Shown here: positions 27,631 to 36,210 of the stretch, piece after piece
How positions within the stretch are numbered: position 1 is the first letter of the stretch
Layout: every line of letters starts with the position of its first letter
Origin: Zobellia laminariae
GTDB lineage: Bacteria > Bacteroidota > Bacteroidia > Flavobacteriales > Flavobacteriaceae
Assembly (NCBI RefSeq): GCF_009725995.1
Contig: NZ_RCNS01000001.1
Coordinates: 352,283-416,282, forward strand
Direction of reading: 5' to 3'
Length of the DNA: 64,000 bases
Made by a program: the position numbers and the translations under genes
Notes under the pieces: generated by a model
What the model was told of the DNA's origin: nothing
Database searches by the model: none
The model's input: only the letters and a program-made list of their open reading frames with translations

Positions 27631-27653
27631 AAAACCACCCTTTGGGTGGTTTT
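27631..27653 (+). terminator. Duplicate of the ssrA terminator
   Basis: AAAACCACCC, loop TTT, GGGTGGTTTT, the same stem as at 21061. It lies after the truncated ssrA copy and before the end of the convergent esterase gene, which it may also serve. Confidence 0.75.
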
Positions 27654-27679
27654 TACATTTTATCTCAGTTTAGCAACCT

Positions 27680-28384
27680 CTAACTTTTAAGCAACGGTTG
27701 TAATGTCTCCCATACCGTATTTGCAACAATTTTGTGGCCTTTAATAGTAGGGTGGATACCATCAGCTTGATTTAACGAAGCAACTCCACCCACGTCTTTT
27801 AAAATAAATGGAATAAATTCTATGTCATTCTTTTTAGCTAAGTCTATAAACAGCTGTCTAAATTCTGTAGTATATTTTTCTCCCATATTTGGTGGCAACT
27901 GCATACCGGCCAAAATGATTTTGGTATCCGGACTTTTCTCTCGCACTACATCTATTATGCCTTGTAGGTTGGCTCGCGTTTCGGATAAGTCTACTCCGCG
28001 TAGGCCGTCATTAACTCCCAGTTCCAAAACAAAAATATCAAGATCCTGTTTTATGACCCAATCAATTCGGCTTCTACCGCCAGCGCTTGTTTCGCCACTT
28101 ACTCCGGAATTGATTACAGTATAATCTAGGTTTAAAGAATCAATCTTTTGTTGAACTACCGCTGGGTAAGCGTCATCGCTATCATCTAGACCGTAGCCGG
28201 CAGTAATACTATCACCAAAAAATAAAATGCTTTTTGTTGCAGTAACTATTGCGACTGTATCTTCAACCTGTTCTGAATCATTTTTAACCTCAGCAGCTTT
28301 TTCCTTTTTTGCATCACCACAAGAAAGAAAAAATAAGGCTATAAAAAAATAACTAAACTTTATGAGTTTCTGCCCTAATGGCAT
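27680..28384 (-). CDS. TesA-like SGNH/GDSL esterase lipoprotein
   Basis: About 234 aa from the ATG at 28384, chosen because it opens into a lipoprotein signal (MPLGQKLIKFSYFFIALFFLSC); a longer frame starts at 28426. SGNH block I is FFGDSITAGYG (nucleophile Ser), block II contains SGVSGETSAGG, block III GVNDGLRG (Asn) and block V DGIHPTIKGH (Asp-His). This is the arylesterase/thioesterase/lysophospholipase TesA subfamily. The gene is divergent from a YbbA/YbbP-like ABC system, the same neighbourhood as tesA-ybbA-ybbP in E. coli. The substrate is unknown; an envelope lipid or ester is likely. Confidence 0.88.
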   Translation of the reverse strand: MPLGQKLIKFSYFFIALFFLSCGDAKKEKAAEVKNDSEQVEDTVAIVTATKSILFFGDSITAGYGLDDSDDAYPAVVQQKIDSLNLDYTVINSGVSGETSAGGRSRIDWVIKQDLDIFVLELGVNDGLRGVDLSETRANLQGIIDVVREKSPDTKIILAGMQLPPNMGEKYTTEFRQLFIDLAKKNDIEFIPFILKDVGGVASLNQADGIHPTIKGHKIVANTVWETLQPLLKS

Positions 28385-28448
28385 TGGTAATTTAGAGTGG
28401 AAATCTTTATTATGCGACTTGAACATAAATGGTATTTAAATTAAGATA

Positions 28449-29138
28449 ATGTCAAAGATATTAAAGATTACCGGTTTGGAGAGAACATACACCAGCGGTA
28501 ACAAGCAATTAACAGTTTTGCACGACATCTCTTTTGATGTTGAGAAAGGCCAGACTTTTTCAATCGTAGGACCATCGGGAAGTGGCAAAACAACTTTATT
28601 GGGCTTATGTGCTGGTTTGGATGCCCCAAATGCGGGTTCGGTAGAATTATGTGGACAGGATTTAAACACCTTAAATGAAGACCAACGTGCCCAATTACGA
28701 AATAAAGAAGTTGGTTTTATATTTCAGAATTTTCAGTTGTTACCTACACTTACAGCACTAGAAAATGTGAGCGTTCCTTTAGAACTTCAAGGTGCCAAAG
28801 ACGCTACCCAGAAAAGTACCGAATTATTGGAAAAGGTAGGTTTAAAAGATCGCTTACATCATTATCCTTCTCAATTATCTGGTGGCGAGCAGCAACGTGT
28901 GGCATTGGCAAGAGCTTTTGCGAATGCACCTTCTATCTTATTTGCAGATGAACCAACGGGAAATCTAGATACCGAAACCGGGGAAAAGGTAATTCAGTTG
29001 TTGTTGGACCTGAATAAGGAAAACGGAACAACCTTGGTCATCATAACCCACGATTTAGAATTAGCCAACCGTACGCAGCAAATATTGCGGCTCAAAGGAG
29101 GAAAAATAGTAACCAATCAACCTACTGCTTCAATTTGA
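28449..29138 (+). CDS. ABC transporter ATP-binding protein, YbbA/LolD-like
   Basis: 229 aa. Walker [10 protein letters not shown] lies near residue 38, the Q-loop at FQNFQLLPT, the signature [15 protein letters not shown], Walker [13 protein letters not shown] and the H-loop IITHD. The MacB/LolD/YbbA group powers type VII ABC systems, which use mechanical force to move lipoproteins or other envelope substrates. The stop overlaps the start of the permease gene by one base (TGATG), which supports translational coupling. It lies 64 bp from the divergent tesA-like gene. Confidence 0.92.
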   Translation: MSKILKITGLERTYTSGNKQLTVLHDISFDVEKGQTFSIVGPSGSGKTTLLGLCAGLDAPNAGSVELCGQDLNTLNEDQRAQLRNKEVGFIFQNFQLLPTLTALENVSVPLELQGAKDATQKSTELLEKVGLKDRLHHYPSQLSGGEQQRVALARAFANAPSILFADEPTGNLDTETGEKVIQLLLDLNKENGTTLVIITHDLELANRTQQILRLKGGKIVTNQPTASI

Positions 29139-31681
29139 TGAATTCTAAATCTAACGAAAGTTTACGGACACCTTGGCTTTTTAAAATGGCGTGGCGCGAT
29201 GCTAAAGCTAGCAAAGTGCGCTTACTACTATTTATGGCCTCGATTATTTTGGGCATTGCGGCAGTTGTTTCCATTCAATTATTCAGCACGAATTTAAAAG
29301 ACAATATACAGCGTCAATCAAAAGCATTGATGGGTGCCGATTTCAAAATCGACTCTAAGCAAATACCTACAGAACGAGCACAGGCTATTATCGATTCGCT
29401 AAAGCCAGATGCATATGAAGTCAACTTTGTATCCATGGCCGTTTTCCCAAAGAATGGTGGCACCAAATTGGTAAAAATACAGGGCTTGGACGGTGATTTT
29501 CCATTTTATGGGGACATAGAAACGCAACCATCCGCTGTAGCTAACACCTATCAAGAATCAGGTGGTGCATTGGTAGATGCTACGCTAATGCTTCAATTTG
29601 ATATTAACCCAGGTGATTCTATAAAAATAGGCGACCTAACCATTCCCATTGCCGGTGCATTAAAAGCAATTCCGGGAAGCACTGCCATTTCAACTTCTGT
29701 GGCTCCTCCTGTAATCATTCCGTACCGATATATAAAGGCCACGAATCTCTTACAATTCGGAAGCCGAAAGGAATATCAATATTATTATAAGACACAAGAT
29801 ACGGTCAATCTAAAACGACTACAAGATAAACTAGAACCTGAACTGGAATTAGAAAATGCAGATTTAGACACACATACCAGCACCACAAAACGTTTGGGCA
29901 GCCGTTATGACAATGTTGGAAAATTCCTTAACCTAGCCGCCTTTATAGCCTTGCTTTTAGGATGTATTGGTATTGCAAGTTCCGTACATATTTACATCAA
30001 AGAAAAGCTAAAAGCCATTGCTATTTTAAAATGTATGGGTGCTTCCAGACTACAAAGTTTTCTGATTTTCTTGATACAAATAGCTGGGATTGGGATTATT
30101 GGTGGTCTTATCGGTTCACTCATAGGCATTGGTATTCAAGAGCTATTTCCATATTTACTTAAAGAATTTCTTCCCTTTGACCTGAAAATTACCATTACCG
30201 CGCAACCCTTAATAATTGGCGTGTTGCTTGGACTCTTTATGTCCGTTTTATTCGCGCTTCTTCCCTTATTAAGAACTTGGTACGTATCGCCTTTAGACGT
30301 ATTACGGGTCGATGAAAATTCGTCGCAAGAGCCTCAATCCATACGATTATTGGTATTCGGAGTTATTCTGGTATTCTTGTTTTTATTTTCCTTTTGGCTG
30401 ATAAAAGATGCCATGTACGCCTTAGCATTTGTTGCTGGTACGCTTATCACTTTTGCAATTCTAGCGGTTGTAGCTTCCCTTTTCACAAGGATGGTAAAAC
30501 ACTTTTTCCCGAAACATTGGAGCTTTACGGCACGCCAGAGTTTACTCAACCTATTTAGGCCAAATAACCAAACAGTTGTGTTGGTAGTTGCCATAGGTTT
30601 GGGCACGTTCTTGATCAGCACTTTATATTTCACCAAAGATATCCTGTTAGCAAAGGCAGAAATTGGACAGACTTCTGAAAATGCCAATATTATTATCTTG
30701 GATATTCAGCCTAAACAGCGCGATTCGGTTGCAAAAAGTATAAAGGGCCAAGGTTTTCCAGTTCTTAAAAACATTCCTTTGGTCACCATGCGCATGCATA
30801 ACATTAATGGCAAATCGGTTAATGAGCTCCGAAAAGACACCACACACCAAATTCGCCGTTGGATTTTGAACCATGAGTTCAGAACCACATACCGCGATTC
30901 CCTCGCTCCTTCTGAAAAATTGTTGAAAGGCACATGGACTCCTGAGATAAAGGAAGGCGAACCTGTGAACATTTCTATTTCCGACAATCTTTCCAGAGAT
31001 GCTAAAATAGGCGTGGGCGACCCTGTTGTTTTTAATGTTCAGGGCGTATTAATGGAAACTACAGTCGGTAGCATCCGTGAAGTAGATTGGGCACAAATGC
31101 AACTTAATTTTTCCGTGGTGTTTCCTAAAGGAGTTTTGGAAAAAGCACCTCAGTTCAATGTTTTTACCAGCAATATTCCGGATGAAAAAGGCTCAGCGTT
31201 AATGCAACGGGATTTAGTCGCTAAATTTCCAAATGTGACCATTATAGATTTACGGCAGGTTTCTTCTTTAATAGAAGGTATACTAGACCAAGTATCTTGG
31301 ATTATAAATTTCATGGCTTTCTTTAGTATTTTCACGGGTATTATTGTCCTTATCGGTTCCGTTAGAACAAGTAAATACCAACGTATTAAAGAAAGTGTGT
31401 TGCTCCGTACATTGGGTGCCAAAAACAAACAGATTTTAAAGATATCTGCTTTAGAGTATATCTTTTTAGGTCTACTGGGCAGTTTAGTGGGGATTATACT
31501 TGCTTTGGTAAGTAGCCTTTGCTTAGCGGTGTTTATTTTCAAGGAACCGTTTGTACCTTCCTTGATTCCATTCTTGGTGTTTTTACCGGGAATTACATTG
31601 ATCGTTTTAGCAATTGGTTTAAGCAACATACAAACTGTATTACGCAGTTCGCCTTTGGAGGTGTTACGAAGAGAATCCTGA
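29138..31681 (+). CDS. ABC transporter permease, YbbP-like (FtsX/MacB fold)
   Basis: About 847 aa; the ATG at 29138 overlaps the stop of the ATPase gene and is preferred to an upstream TTG. N-terminal TM (LLLFMASIILGIAAVVSIQ), a periplasmic domain of ~210 residues, then FtsX-like helices (FLNLAAFIALLLGCIGIASSV, FLIQIAGIGIIGGLIGSLIG). A second half repeats the plan: TM near 440-500, a periplasmic domain, and three C-terminal helices (WIINFMAFFSIFTGIIVLIGSV; YIFLGLLGSLVGIILALVSSL). This ten-helix double-FtsX layout is typical of YbbP. It probably exports or extracts an envelope lipid or hydrophobic compound. Confidence 0.9.
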   Translation: MNSKSNESLRTPWLFKMAWRDAKASKVRLLLFMASIILGIAAVVSIQLFSTNLKDNIQRQSKALMGADFKIDSKQIPTERAQAIIDSLKPDAYEVNFVSMAVFPKNGGTKLVKIQGLDGDFPFYGDIETQPSAVANTYQESGGALVDATLMLQFDINPGDSIKIGDLTIPIAGALKAIPGSTAISTSVAPPVIIPYRYIKATNLLQFGSRKEYQYYYKTQDTVNLKRLQDKLEPELELENADLDTHTSTTKRLGSRYDNVGKFLNLAAFIALLLGCIGIASSVHIYIKEKLKAIAILKCMGASRLQSFLIFLIQIAGIGIIGGLIGSLIGIGIQELFPYLLKEFLPFDLKITITAQPLIIGVLLGLFMSVLFALLPLLRTWYVSPLDVLRVDENSSQEPQSIRLLVFGVILVFLFLFSFWLIKDAMYALAFVAGTLITFAILAVVASLFTRMVKHFFPKHWSFTARQSLLNLFRPNNQTVVLVVAIGLGTFLISTLYFTKDILLAKAEIGQTSENANIIILDIQPKQRDSVAKSIKGQGFPVLKNIPLVTMRMHNINGKSVNELRKDTTHQIRRWILNHEFRTTYRDSLAPSEKLLKGTWTPEIKEGEPVNISISDNLSRDAKIGVGDPVVFNVQGVLMETTVGSIREVDWAQMQLNFSVVFPKGVLEKAPQFNVFTSNIPDEKGSALMQRDLVAKFPNVTIIDLRQVSSLIEGILDQVSWIINFMAFFSIFTGIIVLIGSVRTSKYQRIKESVLLRTLGAKNKQILKISALEYIFLGLLGSLVGIILALVSSLCLAVFIFKEPFVPSLIPFLVFLPGITLIVLAIGLSNIQTVLRSSPLEVLRRES

Positions 31682-31712
31682 TAATTTATTTTAGCCGAAG
31701 AGAGAAGTCAAT

Positions 31713-31750
31713 AAAAATCCCCGTAAACTTAATGCTCACGGGGATTTTTA
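31713..31750. terminator. Bidirectional terminator between the YbbP-like and MORN genes
   Basis: Perfect stem AAAAATCCCCGT (31713-31724) and ACGGGGATTTTT (31738-31749) with a 13-nt loop; T-runs on both strands. Confidence 0.85.
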
Positions 31751-31785
31751 TTTTGTATTGAAAGAATATTTTATCGTGACTCTTC

Positions 31786-32628
31786 TTACTTATCGTTGAT
31801 TTCAACCAGTTTGTCATCGCTCCATTCGCCACCGGCAACTAAATCGCCATGGGAATCAAAGAATTTACCGGTTCCGCTACGCTTATCATCCTTCCATTGG
31901 CCAGCGTATTTCTCTCCATTAGGCCAATAATAGGTGCCAAAACCGCTACGCTTATCGTTCTCATAACCTCCAATATAGTATTCGCCGTCAGGCCAGTAAA
32001 ATGTACCCTCACCTTGGCGATTATTTCCTACCCATTGTCCTTCGTAACGGCTACCACTGTCTAAAAGTGCTATACCGTAACCATTGGCTTTTCCGTTTTT
32101 CACCTTACCTACGTAGTGCATAAAATTACCTTTGGGACTTTTGAATTTTAGATATTCCCCAAAAGATTTATCCTTCATTTGGCGCTTTAGACGGGCCAAT
32201 TGCACCTTTGTTTTTTCAAGAGTGAAATTTAAAGAATCGTATTTACGGACCTCACTTGCCGTGGCAATAACAGGTTTTGGCAAACTATCTAATTCCGCTT
32301 TCACAGAATCTTCTTTGGGTTGGGCACCGCTTTTTACCAGGGCCAGTTTTTGAGCCAAAGCAATCCGTAACGGAATACCCATTTTATTTTCCTCCCTCAC
32401 CTTTAAAGAAGCGGTATAGGATTCTATGGCCGTATCATAATTACCTGCTAAAAGCACGGAATCTATTAAAGCTAATTTTTCATATTCGCTCAGTTCCTCG
32501 GAAATCTGCCCTTGTTGCTCTTGCATTTGCTCCAATTGCTTACTTAGCGAACTAGATTTTGTAAAATAGAACACAGAACTGCCAATGGTGACGGCCAGAA
32601 TCAAATAGAGGATAATATTCTTTTTCAT
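31786..32628 (-). CDS. MORN-repeat protein with N-terminal membrane anchor and coiled coil
   Basis: 280 aa. Residues 1-25 are an uncleaved-looking signal anchor (ILYLILAVTIGSSVFYFT). About 26-150 are charged helices with coiled-coil character (LSKQLEQMQEQQGQISEELSEYE). From about 168 there are MORN repeats: HYVGKVKNGKANGYG, YEGQWVGNNRQGEGTFYW, YYIGGYENDKRSGFGTYYW and YAGQWKDDKRSGTGKFF. MORN repeats are protein or membrane-contact modules; no enzymatic domain is present. It is the last gene of a three-gene minus-strand operon, 31 bp after the DUF2490 gene. Function unknown; an envelope scaffold is an inference. Confidence 0.82.
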   Translation of the reverse strand: MKKNIILYLILAVTIGSSVFYFTKSSSLSKQLEQMQEQQGQISEELSEYEKLALIDSVLLAGNYDTAIESYTASLKVREENKMGIPLRIALAQKLALVKSGAQPKEDSVKAELDSLPKPVIATASEVRKYDSLNFTLEKTKVQLARLKRQMKDKSFGEYLKFKSPKGNFMHYVGKVKNGKANGYGIALLDSGSRYEGQWVGNNRQGEGTFYWPDGEYYIGGYENDKRSGFGTYYWPNGEKYAGQWKDDKRSGTGKFFDSHGDLVAGGEWSDDKLVEINDK

Positions 32629-32659
32629 GTTTTTCCTTATTTTACGTTTTAAATACGCA

Positions 32660-33490
32660 TCAATCGTCTAAATGGATTTCTGGCAATTTATTTTTAACCC
32701 TTCTAAAATCAGGGGAATAGTACATGTGAAAACGTAAGGTCCATGCCTGTTTATAATATCCGGCATTGGTAAAATCCTGCCCTTGTGAGTACATTAAACC
32801 GGTAGCAAAAGTTAACCTTGGTGTGGCAATATATCCAAAGGTGGTAGTCAATCGCAGGTCCTCCATAGGGCTGCCCACAACTTCCTTTCCACTTTGCATG
32901 ATCAATTCCGCTTCTGGGGAAACATAAAATGTTTTAGGCTTTAACTTGTGACTGTTCAGCGGCACTTTTGCCCGGAACATATAACGCCATCGGTTTCTAA
33001 AAATATACTCACTGTTTTCCTCAAAACTTTGTGTCCAGCGGTGCTCAATCCTGATACGGTGATAGATCATTGCCGAATACAAAGGCATGGCAAATTGGTA
33101 TTGGTGCCATATACGCCACTCGGGTACCACGTTTCTATCTTCGGAATCCTCATCCGTATTAAAATTAATACGCACTACCCCACCCAAACTAAAATTCACT
33201 TTTTTAGAATAGATATACCCAATGGCATGACGGTTATAAATTTGACCGATCTGGCCAATAATTGGTGTAGCTTCGGTTTCTTGAAAACGAAAATGGGTCT
33301 GTGCATCCCAAAATAAACGTTTCCCTATTCGTATTTTACCATAAGTATTTACCCAAACTTTGGTGGTTGGGTCCTTATATTTTGAATACGCAGGTAATTC
33401 TACTTTTTCTTCTTCCTGAGCGACTACACTATTGGTTACGACCAATAGAAAAAGTACGAGCCAAATAAAATTGAATTGTCTACTTTCCAT
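32660..33490 (-). CDS. DUF2490 outer-membrane protein
   Basis: 276 aa with a signal peptide (ending VTNSVVAQ). The mature protein shows DUF2490 features: VWVNTYGKIRIGKRLFWDAQTHFRFQ, then alternating strands (FSLGGVVRINF, IYHRIRIEHRWTQSF, NRWRYMFRAKVPL, TFYVSPEAELIM), and WTLRFHMYYSPDFRRV near the end. The family forms outer-membrane barrels of unknown function. It is 2 bp downstream of the 644-aa gene, so the operon structure is clear. Confidence 0.87.
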   Translation of the reverse strand: MESRQFNFIWLVLFLLVVTNSVVAQEEEKVELPAYSKYKDPTTKVWVNTYGKIRIGKRLFWDAQTHFRFQETEATPIIGQIGQIYNRHAIGYIYSKKVNFSLGGVVRINFNTDEDSEDRNVVPEWRIWHQYQFAMPLYSAMIYHRIRIEHRWTQSFEENSEYIFRNRWRYMFRAKVPLNSHKLKPKTFYVSPEAELIMQSGKEVVGSPMEDLRLTTTFGYIATPRLTFATGLMYSQGQDFTNAGYYKQAWTLRFHMYYSPDFRRVKNKLPEIHLDD

Positions 33491-33492
33491 TT

Positions 33493-35427
33493 CTATTTTT
33501 CTTTGGCGATTGATTGCTCGTGGAGCAGTTTCATAACTTCTTGCGGATTCTTCTCCTTACGCAACTTGCGTTCTAGTTTTTTGGTGTCCCCTTCCCTAAG
33601 CTCTACCATGCGGTTATTCGTATGAACAATTTGCTCCGTAAGAGGTTTCACTTTTTCGCAATTTGCTGCTGTAGCTTCCTTTAAAAAATGAGGAATCAAT
33701 ATTTCTTTATAGGCAGAGGTAATGCGTTTCTTTACACCTTCTTGCATAACCGTGGCCATGAATGGATTCCAAATGGCATCCTGGTAGAGTTCTTCTATTT
33801 CTTGGGATGTATGGGGAAGGTCTCCCAGAACACCTGTCAGCTCGTGTAATTCGGCTAGGCATACCTTTAACTTGTTTCCAAAAGCCAACTTCTTCTCAGG
33901 GTTTTTCAACAAAGCATAATCACCGAGCAAGCCATCCGCTAGATTCTTCAAGTTTTTCAAAGGAGCTTTATAATCCAGAGTAAGTTCCGGTTGCAATGAA
34001 TCTATTTTTTGTACCAAACTATCATTAGCTGCAATCAAATCCTTTTCTAGTCCGTTCAGTGCTTGTAGGCGCGCTTCGTTCGTTAATCTATCGGATAAGG
34101 ACTCCATAAGCTCTTGCAAGCTGAGTTTGGCGTATTCGGCTATTGCCGCGACCGTTTTAGTGGAGTTCCCATTAAAATTAAATTCACCTGTATTGGCAAG
34201 CACAAAAGTTCTTAGGTTTTGGGCCGTGTCCATTACAACTTCAATTTTCGTATTGGGTTTTTCGGAGGGCCACAATTGCTGCATCAATTTAGGAAGCTCC
34301 ATATATTCCAGAATATCTTCCTCCTTGTACTTTACAAAAGTGCTGAGCGCTTGCAGAAAATCAACATCTATTTTTTTGACTACTTCATATCTGTATTGTG
34401 CATCGGCATCGGAGCGTCGTACAATATTCAAGTGACTGTTGTTTAAAAGGGTATCACTAATTGCTTGAGCAGCTTTGTAATCTTTTGCAATCTGGTCTAT
34501 GGTCTCTATCTGCAAGGAATCCAATGCATAAAAAGGAACTTTCACCTTAAAATTGGGAGTCAAACTAGACGGACCCATTTGATTTAGGATGCCGTTCAGT
34601 TTTTTATAATATCCGTCATTCTTGGATAAGACTTCGGAAACGCCTGTTTTAAAGTTAACAGAGCTTTTTGTAGTTATCGTTGCTTTTAAAAGATCAAGAT
34701 ATCCTTCGCTTAAGGGTATGGTTTTGTAGGATGGGTACGCATCAAAAACAGTAATTTCATTGGTTAAACCATCCGTTACGGTTACAATTTTTTTTAACAC
34801 GCCCTCATCAAAAATCCAATTTTCCGTATCGTCTATGGCATTGGCGGTGTAGGAAGTCCATTCATCATGTGCGAGTCCGTTGCGCAAAAACCGACCTATT
34901 AGAACGGTACTATCATTTTCAATTTGAAAGCTTTGTTGGGGAATTCCGTTTTGAAAACTGATTACACTTTTAAAAAGCGTCTTTTCAACCTCCGAAGATT
35001 TTATTTGGTTAATCTCATACGTCCATTTTCCGTTAGGTTTACCATTTACAAGCTTCCCTTTAGATTCTTCTTGGCGGCCACTTATCAATACTCGGTACTC
35101 ATACCCTACTAGCTTGCTTTCGCTCTCGGTTTGGAACTCGCCAAACTGAAAATGCCAAGTACCATTGGGTGTGCCTTTGTCAAAATTTCCATCAATAAGA
35201 AATGAGGAATCTTCCTTTTCTACTAAAGCACCAAGGTTACTGCTTTGAAGTTGGAATGTACCATTGTAGAGGGTGTCTTGTTCCTGTACCACATAAGAAT
35301 AAGCAGCCTTCCCTTTATAAGCCCCCACTTGTAGCGGGCCATTGTACTGTTGTTTCTCTTGACCGTATGATTGATAAAGGAAACCCAGGGAAATAAAAAG
35401 AACAAGCCGTTTTTTAAAATAAATCAT
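33493..35427 (-). CDS. Secreted MORN-variant repeat protein with a long helical C-terminal part
   Basis: 644 aa, signal peptide ending in YQSYGQ. Residues about 30-200 contain MORN-variant repeats of the YwqK type (DGNFDKGTPNGTWHF, GKLVNGKPNGKWTYEI, GRFLRNGLAHDEWTSY). Residues from about 260 to the end are rich in long helices, probably coiled coil (LQELMESLSDRLTNEARLQALNGLEKDLIAANDSL), with a basic C-terminus (RKLRKEKNPQE). No enzyme motif is seen. It is the first gene of an operon with a DUF2490 barrel and a second MORN protein, so the three probably form one envelope complex. Confidence 0.78.
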   Translation of the reverse strand: MIYFKKRLVLFISLGFLYQSYGQEKQQYNGPLQVGAYKGKAAYSYVVQEQDTLYNGTFQLQSSNLGALVEKEDSSFLIDGNFDKGTPNGTWHFQFGEFQTESESKLVGYEYRVLISGRQEESKGKLVNGKPNGKWTYEINQIKSSEVEKTLFKSVISFQNGIPQQSFQIENDSTVLIGRFLRNGLAHDEWTSYTANAIDDTENWIFDEGVLKKIVTVTDGLTNEITVFDAYPSYKTIPLSEGYLDLLKATITTKSSVNFKTGVSEVLSKNDGYYKKLNGILNQMGPSSLTPNFKVKVPFYALDSLQIETIDQIAKDYKAAQAISDTLLNNSHLNIVRRSDADAQYRYEVVKKIDVDFLQALSTFVKYKEEDILEYMELPKLMQQLWPSEKPNTKIEVVMDTAQNLRTFVLANTGEFNFNGNSTKTVAAIAEYAKLSLQELMESLSDRLTNEARLQALNGLEKDLIAANDSLVQKIDSLQPELTLDYKAPLKNLKNLADGLLGDYALLKNPEKKLAFGNKLKVCLAELHELTGVLGDLPHTSQEIEELYQDAIWNPFMATVMQEGVKKRITSAYKEILIPHFLKEATAANCEKVKPLTEQIVHTNNRMVELREGDTKKLERKLRKEKNPQEVMKLLHEQSIAKEK

Positions 35428-35842
35428 CCGGCGTAATTAGGTATTTTATTGGTTAGTCTTCACGTTAAAATACGGAGCATACCGCTATATGGATGTTCGG
35501 AACAAGTTTTTTGAAGAATACGAAAGACCTGATGCCAATTATTATGGATTTATCAGATAATCAACAACTTCCATCAAAATAGTGCTTTAATGAGCTTGTT
35601 TACCATAGGACATTAAAAGGAGGATAAAACGGTGAAAAACCGCTTACATCTATTAATTCCTCCATTTTCAGAACTTTCTAATTCATTAAAAAATACCACT
35701 CATACAAAATACCGGACTACTTATACAAAACCGTCTAGCACATTCCCTTCTACTTATTATATTGCCACCACTATTCCCTCTACCGAATATCATCATGTAA
35801 CGCATTGTGAAATTTTACTTCACAATTTAATTACTTCTAAAA
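35428..35842. other. Intergenic stretch of about 415 bp
   Basis: AT-rich. It contains a short frame at 35489-35560 and a 73-codon frame at 35632-35853 rich in T, S and H; neither shows coding character. Probable promoters for both flanking units lie here, but no exact -7 box is visible. Confidence 0.4.
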
Positions 35843-36205
35843 ATGGATATTAAACTACGTAGAGTCTATATCATCAGCGCAATTTTACTTCTTGCCGCGC
35901 TATCCCTACAATCTTGTTACACTACCCGCTTGGTAAGTACACATGGCGTACCCATGCCTCCTGAAACCATGGCAGGCCAAGATTGGTACCGTGACAAAAT
36001 GTACGGGGAATATACGGCAGTAGTAAAAACCTCCCTGCTTACTGATGGTATGATGATTAAAGTACCCAAAGACAAGTGTGAATCCGGAAAACTGTTCTCG
36101 GTTGAATTCACGGATACTTTTGGTGGCAACCTACTCTATATGGTGACTTTTGGTACGCGTAGAAAAGTGAAGATAAAATATGTATGTATGATTCCTGATA
36201 TGTAA
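35843..36205 (+). CDS. Small lipoprotein of unknown function
   Basis: 120 aa. A basic start (MDIKLRRVY), a hydrophobic stretch and the lipobox LQSC at about residue 25 mark a lipoprotein. The mature part (YTTRLVSTHGVPMP, WYRDKMYGEYTAVVKTSLLTDGMM, SVEFTDTFGGNLLYMVTFGTRRKVKIKYVC) looks all-beta; it has some likeness to Bor-like lipoproteins but I do not recognise the family. It ends 5 bp before the FAD oxidase gene, so they are probably co-transcribed. Confidence 0.7.
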   Translation: MDIKLRRVYIISAILLLAALSLQSCYTTRLVSTHGVPMPPETMAGQDWYRDKMYGEYTAVVKTSLLTDGMMIKVPKDKCESGKLFSVEFTDTFGGNLLYMVTFGTRRKVKIKYVCMIPDM

Positions 36206-36210
36206 AAGCT

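Larger units (their letters stand above)
20836..27653. mobile_element. Putative ssrA-associated adhesin cassette bounded by direct repeats
   Basis: The unit runs from one 248-bp ssrA 3' repeat to the other (period 6,570 bp) and holds only a PorP/SprF-like gene and a giant T9SS substrate gene. tmRNA genes are classic integration sites for islands, and the repeat geometry fits. No integrase, transposase or excisionase is present, and the repeat is much longer than a usual att core, so integration by a helper recombinase or by homologous recombination is equally possible. Excision between the repeats would leave an intact ssrA. Confidence 0.5.

Noticed and set aside
20836..27653. Integrase or transposase inside the ssrA cassette
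   Set aside because: I looked for recombinase frames on both strands and saw only the two surface-protein genes, so no enzyme is claimed.
35489..35560. 23-codon frame in the same gap
   Set aside because: Too short and without any supporting feature; could be a gene remnant, but this cannot be shown.
35632..35853. 73-codon frame before the small lipoprotein
   Set aside because: Composition is T/S/H-rich with no leader or domain, and it overlaps the better supported lipoprotein start at 35843.
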